Assembly: GCF_003025555.1 (NCBI RefSeq)
Contig: NZ_PYMH01000002.1
Location: 248,001-312,000, forward strand
DNA from: Photobacterium lutimaris
GTDB taxonomy: Bacteria > Pseudomonadota > Gammaproteobacteria > Enterobacterales > Vibrionaceae
Reading direction: 5' to 3'
Length of the DNA: 64,000 nt
Below are positions 45,563 through 54,711 of this stretch, one piece after another. Below the pieces are notes generated by a model. The model was given only the letters and a program-made list of their open reading frames with translations, ran no database searches and was not told where the DNA came from. The position numbers were made by a program, and so were the translations under genes. The number at the start of each line of letters is the position of its first letter. Positions within the stretch are counted from its first letter, which is position 1.

Positions 45563-45577
45563 TGAAACGGCGTTTCA
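45563..45577. promoter_or_regulatory. KdgR box upstream of kdgM-PL9 operon
   Basis: TGAAACGGCGTTTCA, a perfect TGAAAC-N3-GTTTCA palindrome matching the known KdgR consensus. No kdgR gene is in this window. The 316-bp spacer (45470-45785) also contains the promoter of the divergent hydroxycarboxylate carrier. Confidence 0.75.
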
Positions 45578-45785
45578 TTTAATTCATGAAACTGTACCCT
45601 GTGCTGTGGTCCTCGTTATCGTTGTTATCTTTACTCTTTTTGGGATAACGCTGGAGTTTAGTTATGCTCATGAACAAAAGTTACAAAAGCACTAGATAGT
45701 TACATAAACGCCCTCCTCAATTTTCCTAGTTGTACATGTTGTTAGACTACGGCCAAACCACAACAACACTTAAAACAGGTGAATT

Positions 45786-47069
45786 ATGTTTTCCAATAAC
45801 ACCATGAGCCAAAGCGATAAGCGCATGATGAATGTGATTTTTGCGCTATCTGCTGCCGTGATTTTGCTGGCAACCGCGCAAAACCATATGCCTACCGGCA
45901 TCATTGGGGCAATTGGCGTAATGGCCGTCGTTGGCTATATCTTGAATGTCGCTGGTGACAAAACCCCAATCGTTAGCCAGTTCTTCGGTGGCGGTGCCAT
46001 TGTTATTATTTTTGGCTCTTCTTATATTTTCCACAGTGGCCTGCTTCCCCAAGAAACGACTGAAACCATCACTACTTTTGTAAAGGGCGGCGGCTTTCTG
46101 TCTTTCTTTATCGCGAGCCTGGTCACCGGCTCTATTTTAGGTATGGACACCAATGTCCTTAAGAAAGCAGCCCTTAAATATATCCCTGTGATCCTTGGCG
46201 GTGTGGCTTGTGCATTCTTGTTTGCCGGCATTGTGGGAGCCGCACTGGGCCATGGCTTCATGGAGTCAGTCATGCTGATTGCCCTGCCAATTATGGGCGG
46301 TGGTATGGGTGCGGGTGCCGTGCCTTTGGTCGAGATCATGTCTGGTAACACTGGTATGTCTGCAGAAATGTTGCTATCCAAAATGGTTCCGGCGCTGGCT
46401 ATCGGCAATGCAATCGCCATCGTAATGGCTGGCCTGTTGGATAAAGTGGGTAAGTTCTTCCCTTCCCTGACTGGTAACGGTCAGCTGATGCGCGGCAAAG
46501 TGGAAGAGCAGCAAGAAGAAACCGAAGAGCAGCCAATTTCAATTAATGTACTGGGTATTGGTGCCCTACTGGCGATTACGATGTATTTCGTTGGCTCAAT
46601 GTTGAGCAGCCTGATCAGCATGCACACTTACGCGCTGATGATCATCTTCGTTGCTTTGGTGAAAGTCGCGGGCTTCATGCCACGTGAACTTGAGCGTGCA
46701 GCACACGGTTGGTACAAATTCGTGGTGGATAACCTAACGCCAGCCCTACTTGTCGGTATCGGTGTTGCTTATACCGACCTTAACCAAATCATGGACTCAC
46801 TAAGCCTGGTTTACTTCCTGATGGTGTTTGCCACTGTATTAGGTGCGATTGTTGGTACTGCCGTTATCGGTCGCTTGATGGGCTTTAACCCAATTGAAGC
46901 GTCTATTACTGCAGGTCTTTGCATGGCTAACATGGGCGGTACGGGTGATGTCGCGGTACTGGCTGCCAGTAAACGTATGGCGCTGATGCCGTTTGCGCAG
47001 ATCTCCTCGCGTATCGGTGGGGCATTCATGTTGATATTGGCCACCATGATTATAGAGTTGCTGAAATAA
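45786..47069 (+). CDS. 2-hydroxycarboxylate:Na+ symporter (CitS/MaeN-type)
   Basis: 427 residues with about 11 spans. The family's two GGxG re-entrant loops are present as LPIMGGGMGAGAVPLVEIMSGNTG and CMANMGGTGDVAVLAASKRM, and RIGGAFMLIL closes the protein. Substrates of characterised members are citrate, malate or related hydroxy acids moved with Na+. A CitA/CitB two-component pair lies immediately downstream on the same strand after a terminator, the usual regulatory partner. No citrate lyase or oxaloacetate decarboxylase genes are seen here, so malate is as plausible as citrate; the malic enzyme at 9.8 kb could use it. Confidence 0.94.
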   Translation: MFSNNTMSQSDKRMMNVIFALSAAVILLATAQNHMPTGIIGAIGVMAVVGYILNVAGDKTPIVSQFFGGGAIVIIFGSSYIFHSGLLPQETTETITTFVKGGGFLSFFIASLVTGSILGMDTNVLKKAALKYIPVILGGVACAFLFAGIVGAALGHGFMESVMLIALPIMGGGMGAGAVPLVEIMSGNTGMSAEMLLSKMVPALAIGNAIAIVMAGLLDKVGKFFPSLTGNGQLMRGKVEEQQEETEEQPISINVLGIGALLAITMYFVGSMLSSLISMHTYALMIIFVALVKVAGFMPRELERAAHGWYKFVVDNLTPALLVGIGVAYTDLNQIMDSLSLVYFLMVFATVLGAIVGTAVIGRLMGFNPIEASITAGLCMANMGGTGDVAVLAASKRMALMPFAQISSRIGGAFMLILATMIIELLK

Positions 47070-47089
47070 CGCTTTAGAGTTATCACTTT

Positions 47090-47120
47090 ATGCCGGGTTA
47101 GCGATGCTGCCCGGCATTTT
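47090..47120 (+). terminator. Rho-independent terminator after hydroxycarboxylate carrier
   Basis: ATGCCGGG (47090-47097) pairs with CCCGGCAT (47110-47117) and leads into TTTT. Confidence 0.85.
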
Positions 47121-47252
47121 CCATTCTATGGCTAGTGTTATCGATAGATTTATCCATAACTCGTTAGTTAAAAGATATCTAGCACAGTATTTCCACTTCA
47201 ATTGCAGTTATAATCCGTGCCAAATTTCGAGCTTAATCACACTACCTGTTCA

Positions 47253-48854
47253 ATGAAACTAAAGAGCTACCTTGCCCTGACAACCTTAGCAACGACGTCT
47301 TCTATTGTTGTTGTTGTGACGACCTTTATCTTCTACTTACTGCAGAATGCGCATATTAACGGTATCGAAGAGCGAGGCTTGGAGCTGGCACGGGTGCTTG
47401 CCCATGATCCTGTGGTCATTGAGGCGGTAAAATCTAAGAACAACCACCAGCCGTTCGAATTACAGGGTTATATAGAAGATATTCGCAGTAAAACCGATGC
47501 TTCGTTTATTGTTGTGACCGATCAGCAAGCTTTTCGTCTCACTCACCCAGACCAAGATAAAGTCGGGCTGCATTTCAACGGCGATGACATTTACCCAACC
47601 TTAAATCATGGCGTGGACCATACCAGTGTCGCATCCGGCACGCTGGGCAAAGCGATCCGTAACTTCTCGCCCATCATTGATAACGGCCGCATTATCGGCG
47701 TGGTCAATATCGGCTATATGTATGATCGCAGCATCGGTATTTTAATGGAGCAATTTGGTAAAATTGCCGGGCTTGTGGCGGTTGTTTACTTACTGGGTGT
47801 CAGTATTACCAGTGCGTTTGTGTTCAAGATGAAGCGTACTTTCCTTGATTACGAGCCCGAGATTATCGTTCATAAATTTCGCGAACGTGAGATGATCCTC
47901 AACAGCATTCGTGATGGCATTATTGCCATCGATAACAATCACGGTATTAGCACGATGAACCACAGTGCCAGCAAGATGATCTCGATGGGAAAGTTGGGGC
48001 CGCATGATTACATTAACCAACCGCTTTCGTCCTTTTCGACCACACTGAGCCATCTGGTGCTGTCCGACAATGACAGCTTCCACCAGGGTAACTTCAACAT
48101 CGGCAAGCACTCCTATCGTGCCGACATCTACCCTATCAAGCACAACAAAGGCATTAGTGGCCACGTCATTGTTTTTTATGCAAATTTAGATCAAAATGAA
48201 TTGGAGCGAGAAGTTACGTACCTCAAGAACTATGCTGAGCTGTTACGCAGTAAAACCCATGAATATTCTAACAAGCTCAATGTGCTGTCGGGGATGTTGC
48301 AACTGGGTAACTTTGATAGCGCCGTCGATTATATTCAGCAAGAAACAGACAGCTATCAGTCGATTATCCGCAGTATTGTTACCTCAGTAAACGACAGCGC
48401 CATTGCCGGATTGCTAATGGCCAAGTTCAACAAGGCGTCTGATCTCGGGGTAGCCTTTACCTTGGATGACGATACCTGCCTGTCCAGCTATGAAAAGGCC
48501 ATCTCTGAAAAACTGGTCACCATTATCGGCAACCTGATCGACAATGCCCTGCTCGCCGCGTGGCAAAACCGTAATCAGAAGCCTGCGGAAATTCAGCTAT
48601 ACCTGAGCGATCGTAGCCAGCATATTATTATCGAAGTGCAAGATACCGGTGCAGGGGTACCGGCTGAGATCTGTGATTCGATCTTAGAGTTTGGTGTGAG
48701 CAGCAAACACGACGACCAACAAAATGGGGTTGGCCTCTACTTGGTCAACCAACTTGTCGATTACTTCCATGGCAGTATCGACTGGGAACGCACTGAACAA
48801 GACACCACCTTGTTTAGCCTGTATTTAGACAAACAGATCACAACACGCTTATGA
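47253..48854 (+). CDS. CitA/DcuS-family sensor histidine kinase
   Basis: 533 residues from ATG 47253 (a GTG 36 bases upstream is possible). Membrane helix 1 is at about 8-31. A periplasmic Cache/PAS sensor follows (32-170) with the CitA-type segment SFIVVTDQQAFRLTHPDQDKVGLHFNGDD, then helix 2 (172-192) and a cytoplasmic PAS (about 210-320). The SpoOB-like phospho-acceptor helix contains SKTHEYSNKLNVLSGMLQLGNF. The ATPase domain has GNLIDNALLAAW, VQDTGAGVP and NGVGLYLVNQLV. It senses an external di- or tricarboxylate and phosphorylates the regulator encoded next. The overlap ATGA couples the two genes. Confidence 0.95.
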   Translation: MKLKSYLALTTLATTSSIVVVVTTFIFYLLQNAHINGIEERGLELARVLAHDPVVIEAVKSKNNHQPFELQGYIEDIRSKTDASFIVVTDQQAFRLTHPDQDKVGLHFNGDDIYPTLNHGVDHTSVASGTLGKAIRNFSPIIDNGRIIGVVNIGYMYDRSIGILMEQFGKIAGLVAVVYLLGVSITSAFVFKMKRTFLDYEPEIIVHKFREREMILNSIRDGIIAIDNNHGISTMNHSASKMISMGKLGPHDYINQPLSSFSTTLSHLVLSDNDSFHQGNFNIGKHSYRADIYPIKHNKGISGHVIVFYANLDQNELEREVTYLKNYAELLRSKTHEYSNKLNVLSGMLQLGNFDSAVDYIQQETDSYQSIIRSIVTSVNDSAIAGLLMAKFNKASDLGVAFTLDDDTCLSSYEKAISEKLVTIIGNLIDNALLAAWQNRNQKPAEIQLYLSDRSQHIIIEVQDTGAGVPAEICDSILEFGVSSKHDDQQNGVGLYLVNQLVDYFHGSIDWERTEQDTTLFSLYLDKQITTRL

Positions 48855-49531
48855 CAAAAACAACGGTCATGGTACTGGAAGACGATATTCGCGCCAGCTA
48901 TACCCTTGAGTCGACCATCAACCAACATCCACAATTTACGGTGGTAGCTGTCAGCGAAAGCTACGCTGATGCGCTGTTGCAATTTAACGCCTTCAAACCC
49001 GACTTAGTGTTTGTGGACATCACCCTACCCGATGGCAATGGCTTGGCACTCATCCGTGAGCTACGTGCCCAGAATGTCACCTGCAGCTTTATAATGACTA
49101 CCGCAGAGCGCGAGGCTGCGACGGTCGAGCAAGCGGTACAGCTGGGTGTGATGGATTATCTGGTCAAGCCGATCCGCATGTCGCGGGTAAACCAAGCGTT
49201 GGAAGATTATCTGAAATACCGTCGCACCCTGACCACGGCGGCAACCGTCGACCAAAATGATATCGACCAGTTGTTCCGCAAGTCATCTGCAGCGCCGGTG
49301 CGAATGACCCCAAAAGGTATTGACGCGACAACCTTGGCGAATCTCAAACAGATATTAATCAACGAGCAACTACAGGATTTTTCGGCGGATGATATTGGCA
49401 AGAAAATGAATGTCAGCCGGATCACCGCCCGCCGCTACCTGGAGTTTCTGGAAACGGAAGGGATGATCAAGTTAGTGCTTAACTACAAAACCGGTGGTAG
49501 GCCGCAACGGCTTTATCAGCTGTTGCAGTAA
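48851..49531 (+). CDS. CitB/DcuR-family response regulator
   Basis: 226 residues. The receiver domain (1-120) has acidic pair E10-D11, phospho-acceptor D56 in DLVFVDITLPDGNG, and YLVKP with the conserved Lys. The C-terminal half (about 165-226) is a winged helix, DFSADDIGKKMNVSRITARRYLEFLETEGMIKLVLNYKTGGRPQRLYQL, typical of CitB/DctR proteins. The start codon overlaps the kinase stop by 4 bases. Probable target is the hydroxycarboxylate symporter upstream. Confidence 0.95.
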   Translation: MTKTTVMVLEDDIRASYTLESTINQHPQFTVVAVSESYADALLQFNAFKPDLVFVDITLPDGNGLALIRELRAQNVTCSFIMTTAEREAATVEQAVQLGVMDYLVKPIRMSRVNQALEDYLKYRRTLTTAATVDQNDIDQLFRKSSAAPVRMTPKGIDATTLANLKQILINEQLQDFSADDIGKKMNVSRITARRYLEFLETEGMIKLVLNYKTGGRPQRLYQLLQ

Positions 49532-49555
49532 TACCGCCAATCAATTTAGTCAGCA

Positions 49556-49885
49556 CTATTTAGGAATATTGAACGACTTCTCGCCTTTACAGGTAAAGGT
49601 AAAGTAACGACTGCGTTCATGAAATGCAGAGAAGCCTTGGCCACGGCAATACGCGCCATTTAGCTCATGCATGTAGGCCAAGGTACTTTGATCTTTGACC
49701 GAGAAATAACTGTTGTTATCACAGACGATGCGAATTTTACCGTCATCACCTTGCGCGTAAGACTGAACTTTGGATCCACACAAGGTAAAACTGGCTTCGA
49801 CAAACTCGTCAGCACGCTCATCAACAGATTTGGAACATCCTGCTATTACCAGGGGCAAAAAAGTCACAAGTAGTAAGTTTTTCAC
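49556..49885 (-). CDS. small lipoprotein of unknown function
   Basis: 109 residues starting at GTG 49885, which has AGGAG 7 bases upstream; an ATG 18 bases earlier would place charged residues before the signal. The signal ends in a lipobox VIAGC. The mature part has four further cysteines (TLCGSK, IVCDNN, AYCRGQ, FTCKGE) that could form two disulfides. Family not recognised. It is convergent with the CitB gene. Confidence 0.7.
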   Translation of the reverse strand: MKNLLLVTFLPLVIAGCSKSVDERADEFVEASFTLCGSKVQSYAQGDDGKIRIVCDNNSYFSVKDQSTLAYMHELNGAYCRGQGFSAFHERSRYFTFTCKGEKSFNIPK

Positions 49886-50001
49886 GACCGGTCTCCTACA
49901 CACATATTAGTAAATGTCTAATAATCAGTGTAGTGCGAGTTTGTGATTGCCGTGTCTCAATTCTTGCATAAATAACTTTTTTATTTAATTGAGTGTCAAC
50001 T

Positions 50002-50529
50002 TTATCCGTTCATCTGTCTTTTTTTGCCTTTTGGCTCATCAATACGGCGACGGTGCCAGATAGAGTAATGGCGCAGTCCTGCCGGGCCGTGGGCAATAAC
50101 CACCGACATCACGAGAATGACAATGAACAACTCAGGTTTGTGTTGCGGGATCAAGAAAAAGCTACTGAGCAGGCCTAACTTTAGATAAGTCAGCACACCT
50201 TTTAACTGGATGAGCCATAACCGCGATTGGCGAATTTCCAATCCAGTCATAATTAACCCTGTCACCATTGCCATGATCCACCAATGAATCCACAGCGACT
50301 TCTCTACCCCGTACAGGATCCCACCCGCACTGCCTGCAATGCCGAGGATGTGCATGGCACGAATAGCCGTTTTACTTAAACGCTGGATCCAAAAGCGGGT
50401 TTCAGACATGCCGAACTCTTGATTGTGAGCATTATCGGTGCGCTTTTTTCCTGACGACTGCTTTCGTTCAGGAGGAGAGGCTTTATCAGAAGAGGCTTTA
50501 TCAGAAGAGGCTTTCGAGGGTTGATTCAT
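50002..50529 (-). CDS. small four-helix membrane protein with repeat-bearing N-terminal tail
   Basis: About 175 residues from ATG 50529 (a TTG 24 bases upstream also opens the frame). The first 45 residues are charged and disordered, including a tandem duplication SSDKASSDKA encoded by a repeated 15-bp unit. Three to four hydrophobic helices follow (AMHILGIAGSAGGILYGV, WWIMAMVTGLIMTGLEI, YLKLGLLSSFFLI, LFIVILVMSVVIAHGPAGL), and a basic tail ends the protein. No family is recognised. It lies alone on the minus strand. Confidence 0.65.
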   Translation of the reverse strand: MNQPSKASSDKASSDKASPPERKQSSGKKRTDNAHNQEFGMSETRFWIQRLSKTAIRAMHILGIAGSAGGILYGVEKSLWIHWWIMAMVTGLIMTGLEIRQSRLWLIQLKGVLTYLKLGLLSSFFLIPQHKPELFIVILVMSVVIAHGPAGLRHYSIWHRRRIDEPKGKKRQMNG

Positions 50530-50623
50530 GGTAATGACAGGGTATTCAAACAATGCGGTGAAGAATACCCTTTATACCCGCAATTAACTAGGGGCATTAT
50601 TTTCGAGGTGCTAGGTCGATATC

Positions 50624-51223
50624 TCAGCGTGGCGCTTTGGTCAACATGGTAATTTTGCCATCAATAACGAGGTAGCAGTCCATTCCCGCTGCATGAGCGG
50701 CTCGTTGGCCTAGCTCTGTATCTTCAAACACCACACACTCATGCGGTTCAACCCCGATACGCTTGGCAGCTTCTAGGAAGGTATCAGGATCGGGTTTGTG
50801 GTTGTCAACATCATCAGCCGTTACCAACGCATCGAGCATAGGTAGGATGCCCACCTGATCAAGTAAAGGCTCGGCATTGAACAGTCGGCTACCCGTGCCG
50901 ACGGCTACTTTCTTGGTGCCTTTATTATCCAGGAGGATCTGGTACACCGGCTCAATCACTTCGCCCTTGTAGGGAATATCATCGTAAAACTTGTACTTGG
51001 TATTTGCTAAGCGCTCTGTATCAAAGTTCTGGCGGAAGCTTCGGTTGATCTCGTTGGCAATTTTCACACTAGGCATTCCGCCTAAGTGATAAAACCAATC
51101 GCGATCAAAGGGGATCTCATGAATCGCACAGGTTTTCTCCCATGCTTCCAAGTGTGCTGGCATTGAATCAACCAGCGTTCCGTCCATATCGAAAATGATA
51201 CCTTTGTAGCTTGATAAATCCAT
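50624..51223 (-). CDS. HAD-superfamily phosphatase, YqaB/beta-phosphoglucomutase-like
   Basis: 199 residues. HAD motif I is FDMDGTLVDSMPAH (Asp nucleophile and general acid), motif II VAVGTGS, motif III Lys in NHKPDPDTFLEAA and motif IV VFEDTELGQRAA. The helical cap after motif I resembles YqaB, which dephosphorylates fructose-1-phosphate and related sugar phosphates. Cytoplasmic. No sugar operon is adjacent, so the substrate remains open. Confidence 0.9.
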   Translation of the reverse strand: MDLSSYKGIIFDMDGTLVDSMPAHLEAWEKTCAIHEIPFDRDWFYHLGGMPSVKIANEINRSFRQNFDTERLANTKYKFYDDIPYKGEVIEPVYQILLDNKGTKKVAVGTGSRLFNAEPLLDQVGILPMLDALVTADDVDNHKPDPDTFLEAAKRIGVEPHECVVFEDTELGQRAAHAAGMDCYLVIDGKITMLTKAPR

Positions 51224-51523
51224 GTTTCTCCTTGTTTACTTTAACTGTGTTTTGGGCTTCGTTTACCTCCAAAACACCCGTGCATCGTAACGGCACTACA
51301 TGACACTTATATTGCAATCTCCTCCCTGTGTAAACCTTAACAAGCCCTAGAAAACTGTACACTTGTTCACATTTCGAGCAAAAGAATCTATTAAAGCCAT
51401 AAAAAATAGCAAATCCTCCCTCACCACCTATACATGCAAATATTTTGCATATATATTCAAACGATACACATTGATATTCACTGTGCCTTTTTTGATATTG
51501 GACGTACAGCTAAGGAACGCTAC

Positions 51524-53038
51524 ATGGGCCAACCAGACATTACCTCCCTCATACCAATTATTATCACCCTCGCCTTATCCCTCACAACACGAAACGTTGT
51601 GATCGGTTTATTTGGCGGTGTTTTCAGTGGCGTCGTAATGCTCAACGGTATTGCACCACTTGATACGTTCGGCACTTTGGTCAAGGACTATCTCGTCCCT
51701 CAACTCACCGACAGCTATAACGCAGGCGTGATCGTTCTGCTGGTATTTATTGGTGGCTTTGTCGCGTTGATGGAGCAATCTGGCGGTGGGCAAGCTTTTG
51801 CTGCGAAGGTGACCCACTGGGTCAGTAGTAAATGCCGCGCTCAGCTATCATCATGGTTTGGTGGGATTTTTATTTTCTTCTCCGATTTAGGTACGCCACT
51901 TATTGTCGGCCCGGTTTTCCGTCCGTTATTTGACAAGCTCAAGCTGTCTCGTCAAAAACTCGCATTCATCATTGATTCTACCTCTTCCCCTGTCGCGATA
52001 CTGATCCCCTTTATTGGCTGGGGGGTGTACATCATGGGCCTGCTGCAAAAAGAGTTCACTTCACTGGGTGTCGCCATCACTGACTGGGAAGCCTTCGTCA
52101 GAGCGATTCCTTTCCAGTTCTATGCATTTTTAGCTATTTTCATTGTCCCCTTGGTCGCAATCAAAAAGCTCGATTTCGGCCCGATGGCCATTGCAGAAGC
52201 GAAAGCTCAGCAAGGAATTATTACTGCTGCCAGTACTGATAGCCTAAAGACATTTACGCATAAAAATGCAAAAGCCTCTTTTGTATTCGCGCCACTGCTT
52301 GTCATGGCTTTGGTACTGGTCATGATGCTGGCGCCGCTGGGATTCCCGTTTGAAAAGGTATCTGGCTCGGTATTCCGTGCAGCGCTTTCCAGTGCCTACT
52401 TCTTTGCTGCAATCACCTTAATTTCTCTGATGGCGTTCTATGGTGTTCGCAAAATTAATGATGGGATCAGCGTTTACCTCAAAGGCATGGGAAACATGAT
52501 GCAAGTCGCTATTGTCCTCATCTTGGCTTGGACGCTAAGCAGCGTGGGTAAAGAACTGGGTACAGCGGCTTACATTGCAGAACAAGCACAAGCAGGCTTT
52601 CCTTATTGGTTAGTACCCGCAGTGGCATTCTTGCTGTCAGCGATTATTTCTTTTGCGACCGGATCGTCTTGGGGTACTTTTGCCATCATGATGCCGCTTG
52701 TGATCCCGACAGCCATTGCCATCGATGCCCCATTGTATGCCTGCATTGGTGCTGTACTCTCTGGTGGGTTGTTCGGTGATCACTGCTCACCGATTTCAGA
52801 AACTACAATTTTATCGTCGACAGGATCGGGGTGTGATCAGTTTGAGCACTTCAGAACACAGTTACCTTATGCATTGCTCAACGGCTCTATTGCCTTGGTC
52901 AGCTTCATCGCGGCGGGTTTGATGCAAAGCCCTGCGGTATTGGCTTTCGCCCTTGTATCACAGGCTTGTATGGTTTACTTGCTGGCAAAATGGCAGCGCA
53001 ATGCGCAACCTTCACCCGTGAGTTCTACACAAGCATAA
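51524..53038 (+). CDS. NhaC-family Na+/H+ antiporter
   Basis: 504 residues from ATG 51524, preceded by AAGGA at 7 bases; the longer open frame upstream has no ribosome-binding site. About 12 spans. Family segments: PIIITLALSLTTRNVVIGLFGGVFSGVVML at the N-terminus, FSDLGTPLIVGPVFRPL, and the discontinuous-helix motifs FATGSSWGTFAIMMPLVIP and GGLFGDHCSPISETTILSSTGSGCDQFEH. Members exchange Na+ for H+ or carry amino acids, malate or lactate. Context gives no strong hint. Confidence 0.93.
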   Translation: MGQPDITSLIPIIITLALSLTTRNVVIGLFGGVFSGVVMLNGIAPLDTFGTLVKDYLVPQLTDSYNAGVIVLLVFIGGFVALMEQSGGGQAFAAKVTHWVSSKCRAQLSSWFGGIFIFFSDLGTPLIVGPVFRPLFDKLKLSRQKLAFIIDSTSSPVAILIPFIGWGVYIMGLLQKEFTSLGVAITDWEAFVRAIPFQFYAFLAIFIVPLVAIKKLDFGPMAIAEAKAQQGIITAASTDSLKTFTHKNAKASFVFAPLLVMALVLVMMLAPLGFPFEKVSGSVFRAALSSAYFFAAITLISLMAFYGVRKINDGISVYLKGMGNMMQVAIVLILAWTLSSVGKELGTAAYIAEQAQAGFPYWLVPAVAFLLSAIISFATGSSWGTFAIMMPLVIPTAIAIDAPLYACIGAVLSGGLFGDHCSPISETTILSSTGSGCDQFEHFRTQLPYALLNGSIALVSFIAAGLMQSPAVLAFALVSQACMVYLLAKWQRNAQPSPVSSTQA

Positions 53039-53047
53039 ACAAGATAC

Positions 53048-53079
53048 AAAACAGTCAGCGGATCACGCTGGCTGTTTTG
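53048..53079. terminator. bidirectional terminator between convergent genes
   Basis: AAAACAGTCAGCG and CGCTGGCTGTTTT form a near-perfect stem with one mismatch between the NhaC gene and the convergent binding-protein gene. Confidence 0.82.
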
Positions 53080-53085
53080 CTGATC

Positions 53086-53889
53086 CTACTCCACGTCCAT
53101 TTTCACCAATCCCCACTTTTTCGCCACACGATCAAAGAAACCCTGGGTTTGCTTCAACTCGATCCAATGGTTTACGTAATTGATCCACACTTGATCTTCT
53201 TTGGGCAGCAACATGGCAATGGGAGTAGGTAGGCGCATACCATCAACCTTGGCCACACTGAGCTGCGGATAGCGTTTTACCAAGGTGGCCGCTTCGATAT
53301 TGGAGGTAACGATCGCAGTCGTTTTGTTATCCAGCAGATATTGATGGGTTAATTTGGCATTTTCGCTAGCGTGTTTTCTCGCATCCGGCAGTAGCTCTTC
53401 TACCAAGCTTTGCTGCACAGTACCTGCGGTTGTCGTGAGAATCACCGATGAAGCGTTGAAGTCACTCCATGTGCGAAAACGCTTTGCATTGGCTTTGTTC
53501 ACGACGGGAACAAAAGCCAGATGGTAATAAGTCTTGCTGTAGCCAGCTAATCTCGCTCGGTGCATATTCAGTGACGCGCTACCCGACATATCGTACTTAT
53601 CGGTAATCACACCGTTGACCAATTTTTTCCATGACGTTGGCACGTACTCCACCGTCACACCGAGATCTTTGGCTAGTTCGGTAGTGATATCAATATCAAA
53701 ACCACGATAAAAATTTGTGGCAGGATCGCGCATTGTCATCGGGCTCCAGTCACCCGTTGTCCCGACCCTCAGCACGCCGCGATCGATAATCTCTGTCAGC
53801 CGACTTTTAGCGGCATGAGCCGCCCCTGAAAGCAATGACATCAAAATACAAACAATGACAGCTCCACTTTTTATGTGGCATGTCTTCAT
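53086..53889 (-). CDS. periplasmic solute-binding protein, family 3 (PheC-like)
   Basis: 267 residues with signal peptide ending AAHAAK. SBP_bac_3 fold: LTEIIDRGVLRVGTTGDWSPMTMRD, GFDIDITTELAKDLGVTVEYVPTSWKKLVNGVITDKYDMSGS, and the C-terminal VWINYVNHWIELKQTQGFFDRVAKKWGL. GVLRVGTTGDWSP and the overall order match the periplasmic cyclohexadienyl dehydratase/PheC group as well as polar-amino-acid binding proteins. No ABC permease or ATPase genes adjoin it, which favours a stand-alone enzyme or sensor. Confidence 0.82.
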   Translation of the reverse strand: MKTCHIKSGAVIVCILMSLLSGAAHAAKSRLTEIIDRGVLRVGTTGDWSPMTMRDPATNFYRGFDIDITTELAKDLGVTVEYVPTSWKKLVNGVITDKYDMSGSASLNMHRARLAGYSKTYYHLAFVPVVNKANAKRFRTWSDFNASSVILTTTAGTVQQSLVEELLPDARKHASENAKLTHQYLLDNKTTAIVTSNIEAATLVKRYPQLSVAKVDGMRLPTPIAMLLPKEDQVWINYVNHWIELKQTQGFFDRVAKKWGLVKMDVE

Positions 53890-53953
53890 AGATGCCCCTG
53901 ATAACCATCACAAAACTTATCTATAAAGATAGCAGTAATTGATCGCGGTAAAA

Positions 53954-54565
53954 TTAACCTTTGGGGCTTTTATAGCCTTGTAAAAACATTGAGACAGTTG
54001 ATTTTAGGTACTGCTTGCGCTCTTGTTCTGATTCTCCACTCTGCTGACCAAGATATGCCCAATAGACGCTCCGACCATGGCACATCAATAGAAACTGCAT
54101 CGCCGCATCGGCGCAATTCAAATCACCGGTTAACACGCCTTTAGCAACTAACTGTCCTAAATACTCAGCCAACATTTCTGTTGTATTTCGAGGTCCTGCA
54201 TTCAAGTAGACGCTTGCAAGATCTGGGTGAGTATCACTTTGTCTTACTGCCGCTTTATATGTATTCAACGCCTCATCACTGAGTAACATATTCTGGAAAC
54301 GCCAAGCGAAGTCTTCAAGCACTTTTTGAGGCTCTCTGGGATCATCCAACAAGCAGATATCTAGCTGATTTGCAGTACATTTAGCCCGGATACAAGTATC
54401 AAATAACTCATCCTTTGTCTTAAAATGTGAATACACCGTTTGCTTGGACACCTGCGCTCTTAATGCGATGGCTTCCATGCTGATACCATAGCCCTGTTCG
54501 CAGAACAGCTCTGTCGCAGCCTGTAAAATTTGTTCCCTTTTCTGGGCACTTCTTGCAGTTAACAT
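53954..54565 (-). CDS. TetR/AcrR-family repressor of RND pump
   Basis: 203 residues from ATG 54565, preceded by AAGGGGAA; an upstream ATG at 54586 has none. The N-terminal three-helix DNA-binding domain is REQILQAATELFCEQGYGISMEAIALRAQVSKQTVYSHFKTKDELF. The rest is the helical ligand-binding and dimer domain, with five Cys. It is divergent from an RND adaptor-permease operon, and two copies of a long direct repeat lie between them. The expected role is drug- or bile-responsive repression of the pump and of itself. Confidence 0.92.
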   Translation of the reverse strand: MLTARSAQKREQILQAATELFCEQGYGISMEAIALRAQVSKQTVYSHFKTKDELFDTCIRAKCTANQLDICLLDDPREPQKVLEDFAWRFQNMLLSDEALNTYKAAVRQSDTHPDLASVYLNAGPRNTTEMLAEYLGQLVAKGVLTGDLNCADAAMQFLLMCHGRSVYWAYLGQQSGESEQERKQYLKSTVSMFLQGYKSPKG

Positions 54566-54611
54566 GCACTTCCCCTTAATTAACAACTCTAATAATTTTT
54601 AATACAATCAA

Positions 54612-54673
54612 ACTGGACAGTCTAGTTTATATGGTTTATTTTTTACACATGGACTGGACAGTCTAGTTTATAT
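54612..54673. promoter_or_regulatory. two 21-bp direct repeats, TetR operators
   Basis: The 21-base sequence beginning ACTGGACAGTCTAGT occurs perfectly at 54612-54632 and 54653-54673, start-to-start 41 bases (about four helical turns). Each copy contains the quasi-palindrome ACTRGAC-N-GTCYAGT. It lies between tetR (start 54565) and the adaptor gene (start 54712). Confidence 0.85.
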
Positions 54674-54711
54674 CCCAATTATTTGGATATCTCAACCTAA
54701 GGCAGGGCAAG

